Position numbers and translations under genes: made by a program. The notes beneath the pieces are model-generated. The model made no database searches, was not told the DNA's origin, and saw only the letters and a program-made list of their open reading frames with translations. Below are positions 44,190 through 55,070 of a stretch of 64,000 nucleotides of DNA, piece after piece. Source of the stretch: Labia minor (Eukaryota > Arthropoda > Insecta > Dermaptera > Spongiphoridae); NCBI GenBank assembly GCA_963082975.1, contig OY720348.1:16550078-16614077 (forward strand). The letters run 5' to 3'. The first letter of the stretch is position 1; every line of letters starts with the position of its first letter.

Positions 44190-44465
44190 TGTTAGAAATA
44201 CATTTCGTATATTTCCGCCACCCATAAGACGCCATCTATCGCTCAAGCTATAAAGCATATATTCATATAGTTTGACAGCCATTACATGTGTTCGATTTAT
44301 ATTATACATTTTGTTTCTTTGTTCTATAAATTTTAACTAATTAATAATTGTAATCTATTAATAATAATAAATAATCTTGTTTTTTGATTGAATAAATATA
44401 TATATAAACTTTAAACTGTGATTTGTTCTTTCAACGGACTTCCTCGATCTAACCGACCTCTAACA
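44190..44465 (+). repeat. 3' LTR of the Copia element
   Basis: This 276-bp repeat has the same length and, by eye, the same sequence as the left LTR. It starts 29 bases after the Gag-Pol stop codon and directly follows a purine tract. TATAT follows it at 44466-44470. Confidence 0.96.
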
Positions 44466-45047
44466 TATATTTATATTATTATATTATTATATATGTTTGT
44501 TTTATGCATCTTTATATATTTTGATGAACTTTTCATTTATTATGATTTCTTTTAATATTAAAACATATTACATTACATTTGAATATATAAGTAGAGATAA
44601 TATTTGGTTATTTTCTTTCCTGTATAAAATTAGAATGATATATTAGGTACAATCAATTAACATAATATAAATTTTATAATCATATTTAAAATATAAAATA
44701 ATATTATTTTACAACTTAGTATATATAAATATATATATATTATGAAGTGAATTTAATAATATTATTTTTTTATATACAGTGAATTGATAATTTATATTAT
44801 TCTACGAAAAGTACATATATATTAATTTTAATAGAAATAAATAATAAAATATTAAAAATATAGGCATAACGGGACTCAGCGATAAATAATTCGGCCAATT
44901 CCATGAAAATAATTAAAAAGAAAATCAAGTGAAAAATAGAATTTATTTAGTTTTCAATGAGCAGTGATCATGTTAAGATGCCAGAATGATTGAAATCACT
45001 TTTTATTATTAATAAGGTAATTAATACATTTTTTTTAATTAATTATA
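44466..45047. other. Very AT-rich spacer, no gene seen
   Basis: Anonymous AT-rich DNA after the Copia element. Confidence 0.55.
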
Positions 45048-45055
45048 CTCTAATT

Positions 45056-45780
45056 CAGTGGGTGCTGCAGCCAGTGATGTATTGGTAAAATAAGAAGTGA
45101 GGAAACGCATATTGGGAAGCAAAAAATAGTCCTATTTTCAGCAAACTATTTTTTTTCTATATAAGTTTTTATTTTTTCTTATTCTTACTATACAAAATAT
45201 TAACGAAGACAAAAAAAAAACAAATTATAACCGTATAGTGGGGGTTGTCGGGAACAATTACCATTATTTTTTGTTTTGTTTTGTTTATTTGATTATAATA
45301 TAATATTTATTATAATAAGGCAAGCACACAAAGATGGAATTAATGAATTGAAAATTATAATCATCGAGGCCGTTTCATTAATTTACATATACAAGTAAAA
45401 GACAAAAAAAAAAAAAAATATTTTGTAATCACCTTGTACTGGAACGCGTTCCGGTTCTGAAAAAAGGTAAGGGAACGTCGTTCCCCCGCGTTCCCCTTCC
45501 AATACACCACTGGCTGCAGCGATCCATGGGGGGGGGGGGGGGGCGGTGATGGCCACTGGTGCACTTAGGGAAAATTACTTTTCTATTCTGAGTTCAATAA
45601 ATAGATACATATTTTCAATGTTTCTAATTTACACCTTTATTTATAATACTTTGCGAATAGGTACATTTTACTTTTTGTTTAATTATTATTAAAATTAAAA
45701 CAAAAGTTAATTTCCAGGGGCGCTGAGTAAATTTTCTTCTGAAAAGGGGGCGCTTGGCCAAATAAGCTTGGGAACCACTG
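45056..45780. mobile_element. hAT-type MITE hosting a second MITE
   Basis: CTCTAATT occurs exactly at 45048-45055 and 45781-45788, next to termini CAGTGGGTGC and GGGAACCACTG. Removing the inner element and its duplication leaves about 276 bp. A C/G run at 45529-45543 and GGGGCGC segments lie inside. Confidence 0.85.
45072..45512. mobile_element. hAT-type MITE (inner)
   Basis: Termini CAGTGATGTATTGG and CCAATACACCACTG. GCTGCAGC is duplicated exactly at 45064-45071 and 45513-45520. 441 bp, with no transposase frame. The perfect duplication dates it after the outer element. Confidence 0.93.
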
Positions 45781-45896
45781 CTCTAATTATTGTTTCTATC
45801 ATTTATTTAGATTAAATGTGTTATTATTTATTTATTATATACATAAACGTATGTGTATACAATTAGGATGATTATTATTATTTTAATCGTTTAAAT

Positions 45897-46377
45897 CAGG
45901 CCTGGCCAACCCAAATGACTCCATGGGCCTCTTTGATTAGGAGCAATGCTAGAGGGACCGCATTTTATGGAAACGAATTTATAAACTTTACAATGTATTA
46001 AAAATTACTTTTAATACTTTAATACTTGATGCTTAATGTTTAATGTTTTTATTTATTATTTTTCGTCTACTTTTTTTTTAAATAATAATAATAATAACAA
46101 TTTAAAATAAAAAAAATATATTCTCTATTAATTACTATTATTTCTAACTTTTTTCTTCCTGTTTATGGAATCAAATATGTAGTTTAAACATTGTAGGACA
46201 TATTTTAAATAAATAAATGAATTAATTATCATTATTTCAATTATATTCTCTGTTTTTGAATATACAGACAAGAAATGAAAGTTACAAAAGAAATATAAAG
46301 TTGACTGGCGGGCCGCACAATTTTTCACACGGTGGGCCGCATGCGGCCCGAGGGCCACGGGTTCTGGCCAACCCTTG
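45897..46377. mobile_element. hAT-type element, CAGGCCTGGCCAACC termini
   Basis: Left CAGGCCTGGCCAACCC, right GGGTTCTGGCCAACCCTTG, with further inverted GGGCCGC/GCGGCCC matter near the right end (GGCGGGCCGCAC, GTGGGCCGCATGCGGCCC). Flanks TTTAAATC and TATAAATC match at 7 of 8 positions. This GGCCAACC type of end is common in hAT elements. No transposase frame. Confidence 0.75.
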
Positions 46378-47196
46378 TATAAATCGTGCAATTTCTGTCT
46401 GTCCCATCCGTCCATTTCTATATTTCCATGTTCTCATCATTCTTTGTCTATCCTATGCATATTAATTGATTGATTATCAATTTATCTCTTAAATAAATAA
46501 TCAATGGATTATGAATACACATGTTGAACATTATTTTAATTGATTTTTAATATTGAATTCTTACACTTTAGTTGAAATTCATTAAAAGTATAATCAATAA
46601 TCTTTAATTTTTTTCACAAATGAATTTTTATTTATTTATTTAATTTTATTATGTTTGATCTTCACAAACTATACATCAAATACTTAAAGACCATATATCA
46701 ATAGATGAGAAAGATTATTATTAAATTTGCAATAGTTTTTCCTACAAAATGGTTAGTCAATTTTGATGAAAATCTCAAACCTATAAACTAACAATTTTCT
46801 GCTTCATTGCTAACTTATTTTTAAATTATACTAGATATATAATTTATTAATATCTGCGAATATTTGAAGAATTTCTATTTTTAAATTTTTTTTTAGTGAG
46901 ATATAAAAAAGGTAGCCCTGCCTACTTCAGAGACACTACCATCTCTAATTTTCATTTCGTCTAATTTTCTCATAACTCTCTTATATATATATAAATATAA
47001 TTATTTTTAAACTTCTTACAAGATTTTAAATATTAGATTACTTTTTACTAAATATTTCTATATAACAAGCATATAAATATATTAGAATAATTATATAATA
47101 ATATTTAAATAAATATATATTTATATATATTATATATCAATATTTACAATTTTATATATTATTATAATTATAGCAATATATTTTTATATAATATTA
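46378..47196. other. AT-rich spacer, no gene seen
   Basis: Nothing supported; TA-rich near the right side. Confidence 0.5.
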
Positions 47197-47299
47197 GGTC
47201 GAGTCATAAATAACTTCCGTTTGTTATTCATACATTTATTTTTCGATAACACAAAAACAAATAAAAATTAATCTAAAATGTATTCTAACAGTTGATTGG

Positions 47300-47878
47300 G
47301 ATGTATTGAGCTTCTGTGATAACTCTCTAGTTCAGTGCTCCGCAACCGGTGTGACGCGGCACACTGGTTTGCCTTAAAGGAGATACATGTGTGCCGCCGC
47401 GATCAAATGAAACTTAGAAATCCGCATAATTATGTCTATTTCTAAGTTTCTAAGTGGTTTGCCTTAAAGGAGATACATGTGTGCCGCCGCGATCAAATGA
47501 AACTTAGAAATCCGCATAATTATGTCTATTTCTAAGTTTCATTTGATCGCGGCGGCACACATGTATCTCCTTTAAGGCAAACCAGTGTGCCGCGTCACAC
47601 CGGTTGCGGAGCACTGCTCTAGTTGACTGGCGTGGATTTTCTTCCAAAACTGACTTCAAAACATCGTCATCAAAGTCAGAAGGACGACCCATCCTTGGCT
47701 CGTCTTTTAAGGTCATGTCTCCAGAACGGAATTTTACAAACCAATTTCTTACTGCCCGATCAGTTATCACTCCTTCACCATATACACTGCAAAGTTTTCG
47801 AGCCGTAGCTGTAGCACTATTGCCTTGTTTAAATTCCCAAAGCATCACATGTCGAAAGTGTATTTTTTGATTATCCAT
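47300..47878 (-). pseudogene. Mariner transposase N-terminus, interrupted
   Basis: From ATG at 47876-47878 the protein starts MDNQKIHFRHVMLWEFKQGN and shows the paired helix-turn-helix of mariner transposases: SVYGEGVITDRAVRNWFVKF, GRPSDFDDDVLKSVLEENPR, then QST. It is cut by the MITE in the next codons; beyond the MITE the same frame resumes as RELSQKLNTSQSTVRIH. The whole catalytic domain is missing, so it codes at most for a DNA-binding fragment. Residues after QSTRAV in the open frame come from MITE sequence. Confidence 0.88.
47333..47616. mobile_element. hAT-type MITE with triplicated arm
   Basis: Termini CAGTGCTCCGCAACCGGTGT and ACACCGGTTGCGGAGCACTG are perfect complements. CTCTAGTT is duplicated exactly at 47325-47332 and 47617-47624. 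The arm starting TGGTTTGCCTTAAAGGAGAT occurs twice in direct orientation (47365 and 47455, a 90-base period) and once inverted, all apparently identical. Recent by this measure. Confidence 0.96.
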
Positions 47879-48055
47879 TTTAAAGGTATAAATAAAAAAA
47901 TATTTACGTGCGCACCGAAACGAGGTTGTCTAGAGACTGACCAGTTTATACTTGCTAAGCAAAAACAAAAATCCCTTATCAAGGGGAATCTCATTGTGTA
48001 CAAACAATACCAAAAGAAGCACACTACTTAGGCGGAAGTTATTTATGACTCGACC

Positions 48056-48388
48056 TAATATAATGTTATATATGTTTGTTATATAAAAATAATAAAAAGT
48101 AATCTAATAAATATTATCATTAGGATATATATATAACTATATAATTATTTTTTAAATTTCCAAATGATTATAATTATTATTATATATAACCTAGTGATAC
48201 TTTTAACCATATTGAAAAATCGAAAATGTTTAAGAGCCAACTCGGAAAAAAATTTTACTTAGGGGGGGGGAGGGTTCGTAGTCACAGAAGTAAAAATTAT
48301 GAATATGTTCGCGATTAAAATACCTAATTATATTAATAATAAGTCGTACACCCCGCTTGCAATAGTTCTGCTGTTGCTATTGTAATTA
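48056..48388. other. AT-rich spacer with hAT MITE fragment
   Basis: At about 48190-48245 AACCATATTGAAAAATCGAAAATG and TTTAAGAGCC match the interior of the CAGTGATTCTCAACC MITEs, in two short blocks. A G run lies at 48261-48270. Confidence 0.5.
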
Positions 48389-48389
48389 G

Positions 48390-48956
48390 CTGGAGTGTCT
48401 CCATTCGACTATCTCGCAATTTGAATTGGGTTAAATAACATAATATATTATATTTAAATTAAATTTAATTAATAAATAATAAATAATAAATATTAATCCA
48501 GCGCATGTTTGGCTTTTTGTTGATGACATCAAGTCACGTGTTAGCGCGTGAGATTTGGAGTGTTAAAAAATTAATTCTGGTAATTTCAGCGAATCAATCA
48601 AGCTGAAATTATTATCAAATTATCAAACATATATCTTTATTTTTGCGGTCACTTTAGAGGAAAAAATATCAAAACGTTGTAGGTAATGACCCTCTTCCGG
48701 TTGAACTTCATTTCTCCAAAGTTGATAGAAAACTACGAATTTTGAATAATGTTCATGTACCAAATTTCATGATTCTAACTCAAACCGTTTTTGCGTAATC
48801 TTGGTTACATACATACACACACACACACATACACACACACAGACATTTTTCTCAACCTTAGTGAAAATGATTCAGGAACCTTCAAAACGTATAAAAACAT
48901 CAAAATCTCAACATCGAAAATTTTCGTGATCGCAATACTATCTCTTACGAGATAGT
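48390..48956 (+). mobile_element. Family A repeat, full length
   Basis: Starts CTGGAGTGTCTCCATTCGAC and ends with the hairpin ACTATCTCttacGAGATAGT. Internal landmarks: GATGACATCAAGTCACGTG, GATAGAAAACTACGAATTTT, AC run (48817-48840), GACATTTTTCTCAACCTTAG, ATCGAAAATTTTCGTGATCG. At about 567 bp it is the best single representative of the family. Confidence 0.92.
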
Positions 48957-49167
48957 AATAAAGTTAGACAGAGTTAGGAGTAGAGGGAGAGTAGATCATA
49001 ATGTCAATTTTACAACAAACTTTTTAAAACTTATAATATAAAGATATATATATTATATAAAGAAATAACTAAATTTAAAATTTCCTTTAAATAATTATAT
49101 GTAAATAAATATGTGTTTTCCAGTTTAATATATGTAAATCCTAAATTGAAATAACTTTAAAATTTTT

Positions 49168-49215
49168 AATTGAGCCACAATAAACTCCAAAAGAGCCACG
49201 GTTTGGCCACCGTTG
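49168..49215. repeat. Fragment of a GTGGCTC-type repeat
   Basis: GAGCCACAATAAACTCCAAA and GGTTTGGCCACCG resemble the end of a hAT-type element; the complement occurs at 13406-13440. Confidence 0.45.
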
Positions 49216-49272
49216 GTATATAGCAATATTTTAGAATAATTATAATAATATTTAAATAAATATATATTTATA

Positions 49273-49742
49273 CGAGGGTGGGGTGAAAAGTTTCCGGCCT
49301 GACCAAGAAAAACGATGTTTTTAAATTTTTTTGTTTTGCTATATTTTTCAACATATTCTCCATCAATTGATACATGTCTCAGAACGGTGTTTAATTAATT
49401 AGTTAATTAATTAAATTTGATTTAATTTAATTTAAAATCTCATCAACAGTTATGAATCGACGCAAAAATTCGTTTGGATTACGTCTACAGCACTAAATTG
49501 TCGGTAGAAATGTTTTTTTTTTTGAGCAGTTTTTGGTCTAACGCTAGCAAACGCGGCACCCACGTTGCACACAGCTTTTCATATTCAAATGGCTTTGCAA
49601 AATATTTCGCACACGTTCAGCTGACATCGTACAGGTCTCAGCTATATTGAATGTTAAAAAATAAAGCAAAAAAAAAAAAAATAAAAAAATTTAAAAACAT
49701 CGTTTTTCTTGATCATGTCGGAAACTTTTCACCCCACCCCCG
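49273..49742 (-). mobile_element. Deleted mariner element E
   Basis: Termini CGAGGGTGGGGTGAAAAGTTT and AAACTTTTCACCCCACCCCCG, extended inward by AAAACGATGTTTTTAAATTT and its complement, flanked by TA. The 470 bp include a minus-strand transposase remnant. Confidence 0.9.
49430..49640 (-). pseudogene. Mariner transposase fragment
   Basis: The minus strand, with a few stops and a T-run insertion, reads MSAERVRNILQSHLNMKS and later NPNEFLRRFITVDE, matching the hinge and the start of the catalytic domain (the TVDE motif holds the first catalytic Asp) of mariner transposases. Non-functional. Confidence 0.75.
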
Positions 49743-49895
49743 TATATATACTCAATATTTAAAATTTTATATAATTTTATATTATTATAATTATGCTAAT
49801 ATATTGTTATATAATATAATGTTATATATGCTTGCTATATAAAATAGTAAAAATTAACCTAATAATTATAATCATTAAGAAATTTAAAAAATAAT

Positions 49896-49954
<59 letters not shown>

Positions 49955-50269
49955 TAATTATTGTTGGATAAAAAATTATAAATCTTTATAATATTTATTA
50001 TTAAAATATTATAATGTATGATTATTATTAATTTATATTTTAAATTAATAGTTTAATGATAACTCACTCCCAATCTCCCTCATTTATGAACATCTATGAA
50101 AAAAAAAAAACAAAAAAAGAAAATACCTCTTAAAATAATCATTGAAAATACGAGAAGTGGAAGTTTTCAAGAAATAGTTCCCTAAGAAGTGAAAATGGGA
50201 TAATAAATCACACGATTTTATATATAAAATTCGCTTAAGTCGCTTTTCCACGCAACTGGAAATAATTCG
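49743..50269. other. AT-rich spacer, no gene seen
   Basis: Mostly AT simple sequence. Confidence 0.5.
49904..49947. repeat. TA microsatellite
   Basis: TA run of about 44 bases. Confidence 0.93.
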
Positions 50270-50720
50270 TTCAGTTAGGTTGGCGGCAGAGGCTTTACAC
50301 TTTTGGCGTATAACGTAAGGATATCATAAATATGAGGGTGTAATTAAATTGCATTAATACAAAAAGTTGGCGGGAGTTCGCCACTGGAAGTCCTCTCTCA
50401 CTTCTCTCTTTCTCTCGCTCTCTCCATCTCTGTATATATATAAATGTGTGTGTGTGTATTGCTATTTGCATAACCTGCAAGGGTTTTAATAAATGGCGCA
50501 TTCTGTAAATCATCACGGAGTCAACTTCGCCTGGGTTATGTGGATAATTACTTTCCACGGAATTTTCCCAGCTCACGCATACGGCGGATCGACTTTTGTC
50601 TTGGCTCCATTTGCCATGGTTTTGCTAACGAAAAGTAATTAAATGGCCATGTTAATGTCGCCGAGGATGATTAAGGGCAGCGCCCTTTTTGACAGAGACC
50701 GTCGCACCCTGACATTATTG
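50270..50720. other. Non-repetitive island of higher GC
   Basis: Unique in the window, with balanced composition and homeodomain-like sites (TTTAATAAATGGC, GTAATTAAATGG, GGATAATTAC). A TC/GA stretch at 50400-50425 and a GT run at 50446-50457 interrupt it. No protein-like frame. A candidate regulatory element, unproven. Confidence 0.28.
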
Positions 50721-51230
50721 ACAAATGGAATATCATGCTACAATTTTTCAAGAACCCCCCTACCCCCACCTTCCAATTCATACACAAACACACACACAAT
50801 ACTCTCCTGTTACCACCCTCTATTTTTTTTTTTTTTTTTTTTTTTTTAAACCATATATTGAATCTATGAAACAATTTTATTACAAAACATTAATTAAAAT
50901 ATTGACATTTATTTCTCAAAGCGAATATTATTTATTTATTCATTTTTTTTTTATTTGAATTATTATTATTATTAATAATAATTTTTTTTTTATTTTGTTT
51001 ATAAACATGCCAAAATTATTTTTGTTTATTATTTGATTGAAACCATTTAATATATTTAATATATATTTAATATATATATTTTTATATATATATATATATA
51101 ATTTTAAATTTATAATAATAATAAATTTATTTTATTAAATATATTAATCATACTGCATTGATTTTCCTATACTCTTTTAAATAATATATATACATTATTT
51201 ATAGAAAATAATATTACCTATATAAATAAA
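50721..51230. other. AT-rich spacer with poly(T)
   Basis: T run at about 50823-50847, AC stretch near 50785-50800, TA runs near 51060-51100. No gene. Confidence 0.5.
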
Positions 51231-51233
51231 ATA

Positions 51234-51655
51234 ATGGGTTGGCAACTAAGTAATTGCGATTTTTTTTTTTTTTTTTTTTTAGAAAATAAAAGACAATTTT
51301 TTCATGGAACGAAATAATTTTATTCTGTAATATATTGCCCATTTTGAGCATAATAATTCCACTTTCATAAATCTTCTGATTTGTATCAGCAAAAAAACTG
51401 AACCAGGTACGCTTTGACATCATTATCATTATTGAAATTTTTACAATTTTTGCAAAGATCGAAATAAAAAGTAATCAGATGGTGCAAGGTCAAGACTATA
51501 TGGTGGATGTGGCTAAACATCCTAACCAATCTCCAATAATTTTTGCCGTGTGACTAAAGCTGTGTTTGGCCTAGGATTGTCATGATGAAATACAACCACC
51601 TTTTCGATTTGTCAATTCGGGCCGATTTTCTTCAACTACATAAATGAAGGAATTT
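51234..51655 (-). mobile_element. Mariner element F, 3' part
   Basis: The terminus TGGGTTGGCAACTAAGTAATTGCG followed by a T run is typical of irritans-type mariners (shown here in one piece with its first 20 bases TGGGTTGGCAACTAAGTAAT). The minus strand encodes HPPYSLDLAPSDYFLFRSLQ and upstream FHHDNPRPNTALVTRQKLLE, which contain the last two catalytic Asp positions. Several stops are present. The 5' half and other terminus are missing. Confidence 0.82.
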
Positions 51656-52580
51656 TTTTAATAATAAAAATATAATTTAATTATTTGATAATTTGATCGT
51701 CTCGAATTGAATAATTATATATATGTTAAAAGTTAATTCCGGATTCTTTTAATGTTGATTATTAATAAGAATTGAATATTAACGTATCGGCGCTCATATA
51801 TCGCTATTTTCAAATGAGTTTTAGAAAGGTTATTTTGGAATTCACCAAAACACATTCTGAAAAATGCTACCAAAATGGGCACCGAAACGTTGTGATTAAA
51901 AAAAGATTATTAAAAAGAACACAGAATTACCTTTTCTTTATCAATATATATATATATATATATATTAGCTGAATATCACTCGAACATATTGGATTGTTCA
52001 AAAGGGCGTTACCTAACATCTAAAGACATTATTTTATGTCCCCGGGCGACTTGTTTTAATGCCCTTCCGATTGAAAACCAATGGCCAAGAGGTTGTCGTA
52101 TCAAAAAAGATACTATTAAACTTTTAACACTCTTTTCTACGAACAATTGAGAGGGGGGTATGATAGCTAAATATTATAGCAATTTTTTAGCCAATGGTCT
52201 TTTCACATGGCATCCGTCCATTCTTCTGGGTTAATAGAAGTTAAGGGAGATTGCACACGAGCTTTGTTGAATAGGCTCAGCCACAAGAATATTGCTCTTG
52301 TTTCTATCGGCTAATGGAATATTTGGTCAGCAATTTAATGGCATTAGGTTTAGTGGACTAAATAACGATACAACAAATACTACCTATACCACTCTACTCT
52401 CCGATACCCTCGGCTATTTTTTTTTCTTTACTCAAGTCATAAATTTAATTTCTATTTTATCTTTTGTTCAATAATTACCTTTTGAATGGTGACTAATAAT
52501 CAACGAAAGACTTTTTTCTATAATAATAAATAAATCAATCTGGTAATGATTCACCATAATTAAATTATATAAATAAAAAA
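51656..52580. other. Spacer, partly non-repetitive
   Basis: The stretch 51990-52420 is less AT-rich and not repeated in the window (CCCCGGGCGACTTG, CACATGGCATCCGTCC). No supported frame. Confidence 0.4.
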
Positions 52581-53355
52581 TCTGGAGTGTCTCCATTCGA
52601 CAATCTCGAAAATTTGAATTGGATTAATTAAAATATATTATATTTAAATTAAATTTAATTAGAAATTAAGTATAATTAAATTGGATTAAGAAATTAAAAA
52701 ATTTAAATTTACAGTATAGTAATGTTATTAAATTAAATTAATTAATTAACATATATTAAATTTAAAACATTTACCTTGATTTTTAAATCAAAATTTAAAA
52801 ATGTAAAAAATTAATTCCGGTACTTTCAGCGATTCAATCAAGCTGATATTGTATATATAGCAGTTTTATACAATTTTTAATCATGTGAAAAACTATCAAA
52901 CATATATTTTTATTTTTACGTTTAGTTTAGAGGGAAAAAAATCAAAAAGTGGTAGGTAATGGTCTTCTTCCAAATCAGCTACATTTCTTGAAAGTTGATA
53001 GAAAACTACGAATTTTGAATAATGCCCATGTACCAAATTTCATTATTCTAGCTCAAACCGTTGTTGAGTAATCTTATCTACACACACACACACACACACA
53101 CAAATTAACCATAGGAAAAGTTTCAATTAAAAACAATATATAAAAAAAATAAATAAATCAAGTGGCACAGCTTTATTATATTTAACAATTCAGCCATTTT
53201 AAATTATTAATAAATTTAATATTCTACTTAAACTCATAACACAGACACACACACAGAGAGACATTTTTTTCTCAACCTTAGTGAAAATGATTCAGGGACC
53301 TTCAAAACGTATAAAAACATCAAAATCTCGACATCAAAAATTCTCACGAGATAGT
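52581..53355 (+). mobile_element. Family A repeat with insertion in its AC run
   Basis: 5' end TCTGGAGTGTCTCCATTCGAC, then a long diverged AT section, TTAATTCCGGTACTTTCAGC, GATAGAAAACTACGAATTTT. The AC microsatellite is split by repeat E (53106-53238) and continues as ACACAGACACACACACAGAG. The 3' end CACGAGATAGT is present with half of the hairpin lost. Confidence 0.88.
53106..53238. repeat. Repeat E, copy 2, inside an AC microsatellite
   Basis: Closely matches 25429-25566. On each side the AC run continues, so the segment arrived after the family A copy had inserted, possibly by recombination or as a short transposon. Confidence 0.85.
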
Positions 53356-53559
53356 AAAATAAAAAGAATAAAGAATTAAAAATAAAAATATAATAAAATA
53401 AATAAATTATATATAAAAATTTTAATAAGAATCCATTCATCATTAGAATTGAAATTAATTAATCTTAATGAAACAATATTATTAAATTTTTAGTAATATA
53501 AAATATAATCAGTAGGTACGCTTTTTATATATTTTTTTATTATTATTTTTTTTTTTTTG

Positions 53560-53830
53560 GAAAAGGGGGAATCCGTGTGCGCGATAGATAAAATGTTATC
53601 AGGATCCATGGTGAGTTCTCCCGGCGTATCACGATAATCGTCATCCCCCGCGGGGCATCCCGTATGATCTCCGGGACGATTCCATGCTACCAGCCTGAAC
53701 CTCCGTTGCGATATTTTGTCTGATTTCAAAAGACCCGATCGACATGGCTCATATTCTAATTTGCCATCTGTTTTACTTGCCTGGGGCCTGCCATGGTGGG
53801 GTGCATAGCCCACCTCCCCCCGTAACTCCC
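53560..53830 (-). other. GC-rich island with open minus frame
   Basis: The richest non-repeat GC in the window. On the minus strand a frame from 53813 stays open for about 85 codons with protein-like composition (for example SDKISQRRFRLVAWNRPGD and DTPGELTMDPDNILSIAHTD) before running into A-rich repeat sequence. I recognise no family and see no convincing donor site after it. It could be an exon, a promoter or a conserved non-coding block. Confidence 0.28.
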
Positions 53831-55035
53831 CCCCCCTCCTCCATTCCTTCTAATATAACTTTTGCTCCTCGCTTTATTCATCTTCAAAACTCGAAAGCAA
53901 TCACACAAAACCTATAATTTACCTTCCTAAGTAATAATTCACCCGAAAAGAACTTGACAAATCGTTTTCATTTTTAAATAATTCAACAGTGGTAGAAAAA
54001 AAAAAACGAGGGCGAGAGATGAAAGGACACAGACAACTCTTTGAATCGGTAATCTCGGAGGGTGGGGTGAAAGCAGTGGGGCGGTATTAAATAAAAAAAA
54101 AAACCCGCCACGACTAGAATGATCATAAACAAGCGACAGTATTTGTTTTCATTTCGAGCAAATCCATTTTCAAAAAGGGTATAATTTACTACTATTAAAG
54201 TCGAGTAGTCGCCCTAGGGGTTGGAAGGACCGTTGGTTGGGTCCTTACTTAAACAGCTAAAATTATCCAATTCAGTCTGATAGTGAAAATCCTCCAATGA
54301 AAGAAATCCTTATAAAACAGAATAAAAATTAATATTTAATTATATAACTAAAAAATCAACCTTATTTTATTTCCATTTAATGGTACGCAAAAGTTCCTCA
54401 TCCCTTAGAAGAAATTTAAAATTTCCGATCACTGAAAGTACTTCACTTTACATTTTAATGTAAAAACTTCTAAAATATTAATTCACTTTCAATTTTTCTT
54501 TGATTTTTCTAATATATGTTTTAATTAATATTATAGTACCACCAATCAATAGGAATATATATTACCAACTCTTATTATAAGAAATTTACTACATTCAGCC
54601 TTATATACTCAATTATATTATTTTTTTATTAATAATTTCACCTCTAATATAATGAGTTTTTATTTTTCTTGGCCTCTATTCAATCGAACTCTCCTTGATA
54701 TTAAATTCTGATCATGTATATATATATATAGTATATTATTTTATTTCTAAATTTTATCTTTCTATGATTTATTATTTGTTTATTTATAGTATATAATTTT
54801 TAGCAATTTAATAATATTTATTTTTATGACTATAATTTTTTAATTTTACAATAACAACCAAGTTTTTTTCACATTTGCTTTGAGTAAGAAAGAATTGAAC
54901 TGTTGAATCTTGACACAATTCTTTTTTATCGAATTTAATTTTCCTATTGTATACCAGTCATCTTATAAAAGAGAAAATTAATTCTTCAAATATTAAATAT
55001 TTATTATGATTGATTTATGTAATATTTTATTAAAC

Positions 55036-55070
<35 letters not shown>

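Larger units (their letters stand above)
39743..44465 (+). mobile_element. Complete Copia-type LTR retrotransposon
   Basis: A full-length element of 4723 bp. Two LTRs of 276 bp each (39743-40018 and 44190-44465) appear identical base for base when read side by side. Each begins TGTTAG and ends CTAACA. TATAT flanks both sides (39738-39742 and 44466-44470), fitting a 5-bp target duplication, although the site lies in a TA run so the match is weaker evidence than usual. A tRNA primer site follows the left LTR and a purine tract precedes the right LTR. The single internal frame encodes Gag, protease, integrase, reverse transcriptase and RNase H in that order; integrase before RT defines the Copia superfamily. 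Identical LTRs imply recent insertion, because both are copied from one template. It sits 42 bp downstream of a SINE copy. Confidence 0.97.
47197..48055 (-). mobile_element. Deleted mariner element D hosting a hAT MITE
   Basis: Termini GGTCGAGTCATAAATAACTTCCG and its near-perfect complement at 48030-48055 are flanked by TA. The minus strand begins a transposase frame at 47878. A hAT MITE (47333-47616) lies within the coding part. Without it the element is about 567 bp, so most of the transposase was already lost. Confidence 0.92.

Noticed and set aside
45056-45780. A solo LTR
   Set aside because: The 8-bp duplications and CAGTG...CACTG inverted ends fit hAT, not LTR termini.
50643-50958. Overlapping frames with Phe or Lys runs
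   Set aside because: They translate the poly(T)/poly(A) run at 50823-50847.
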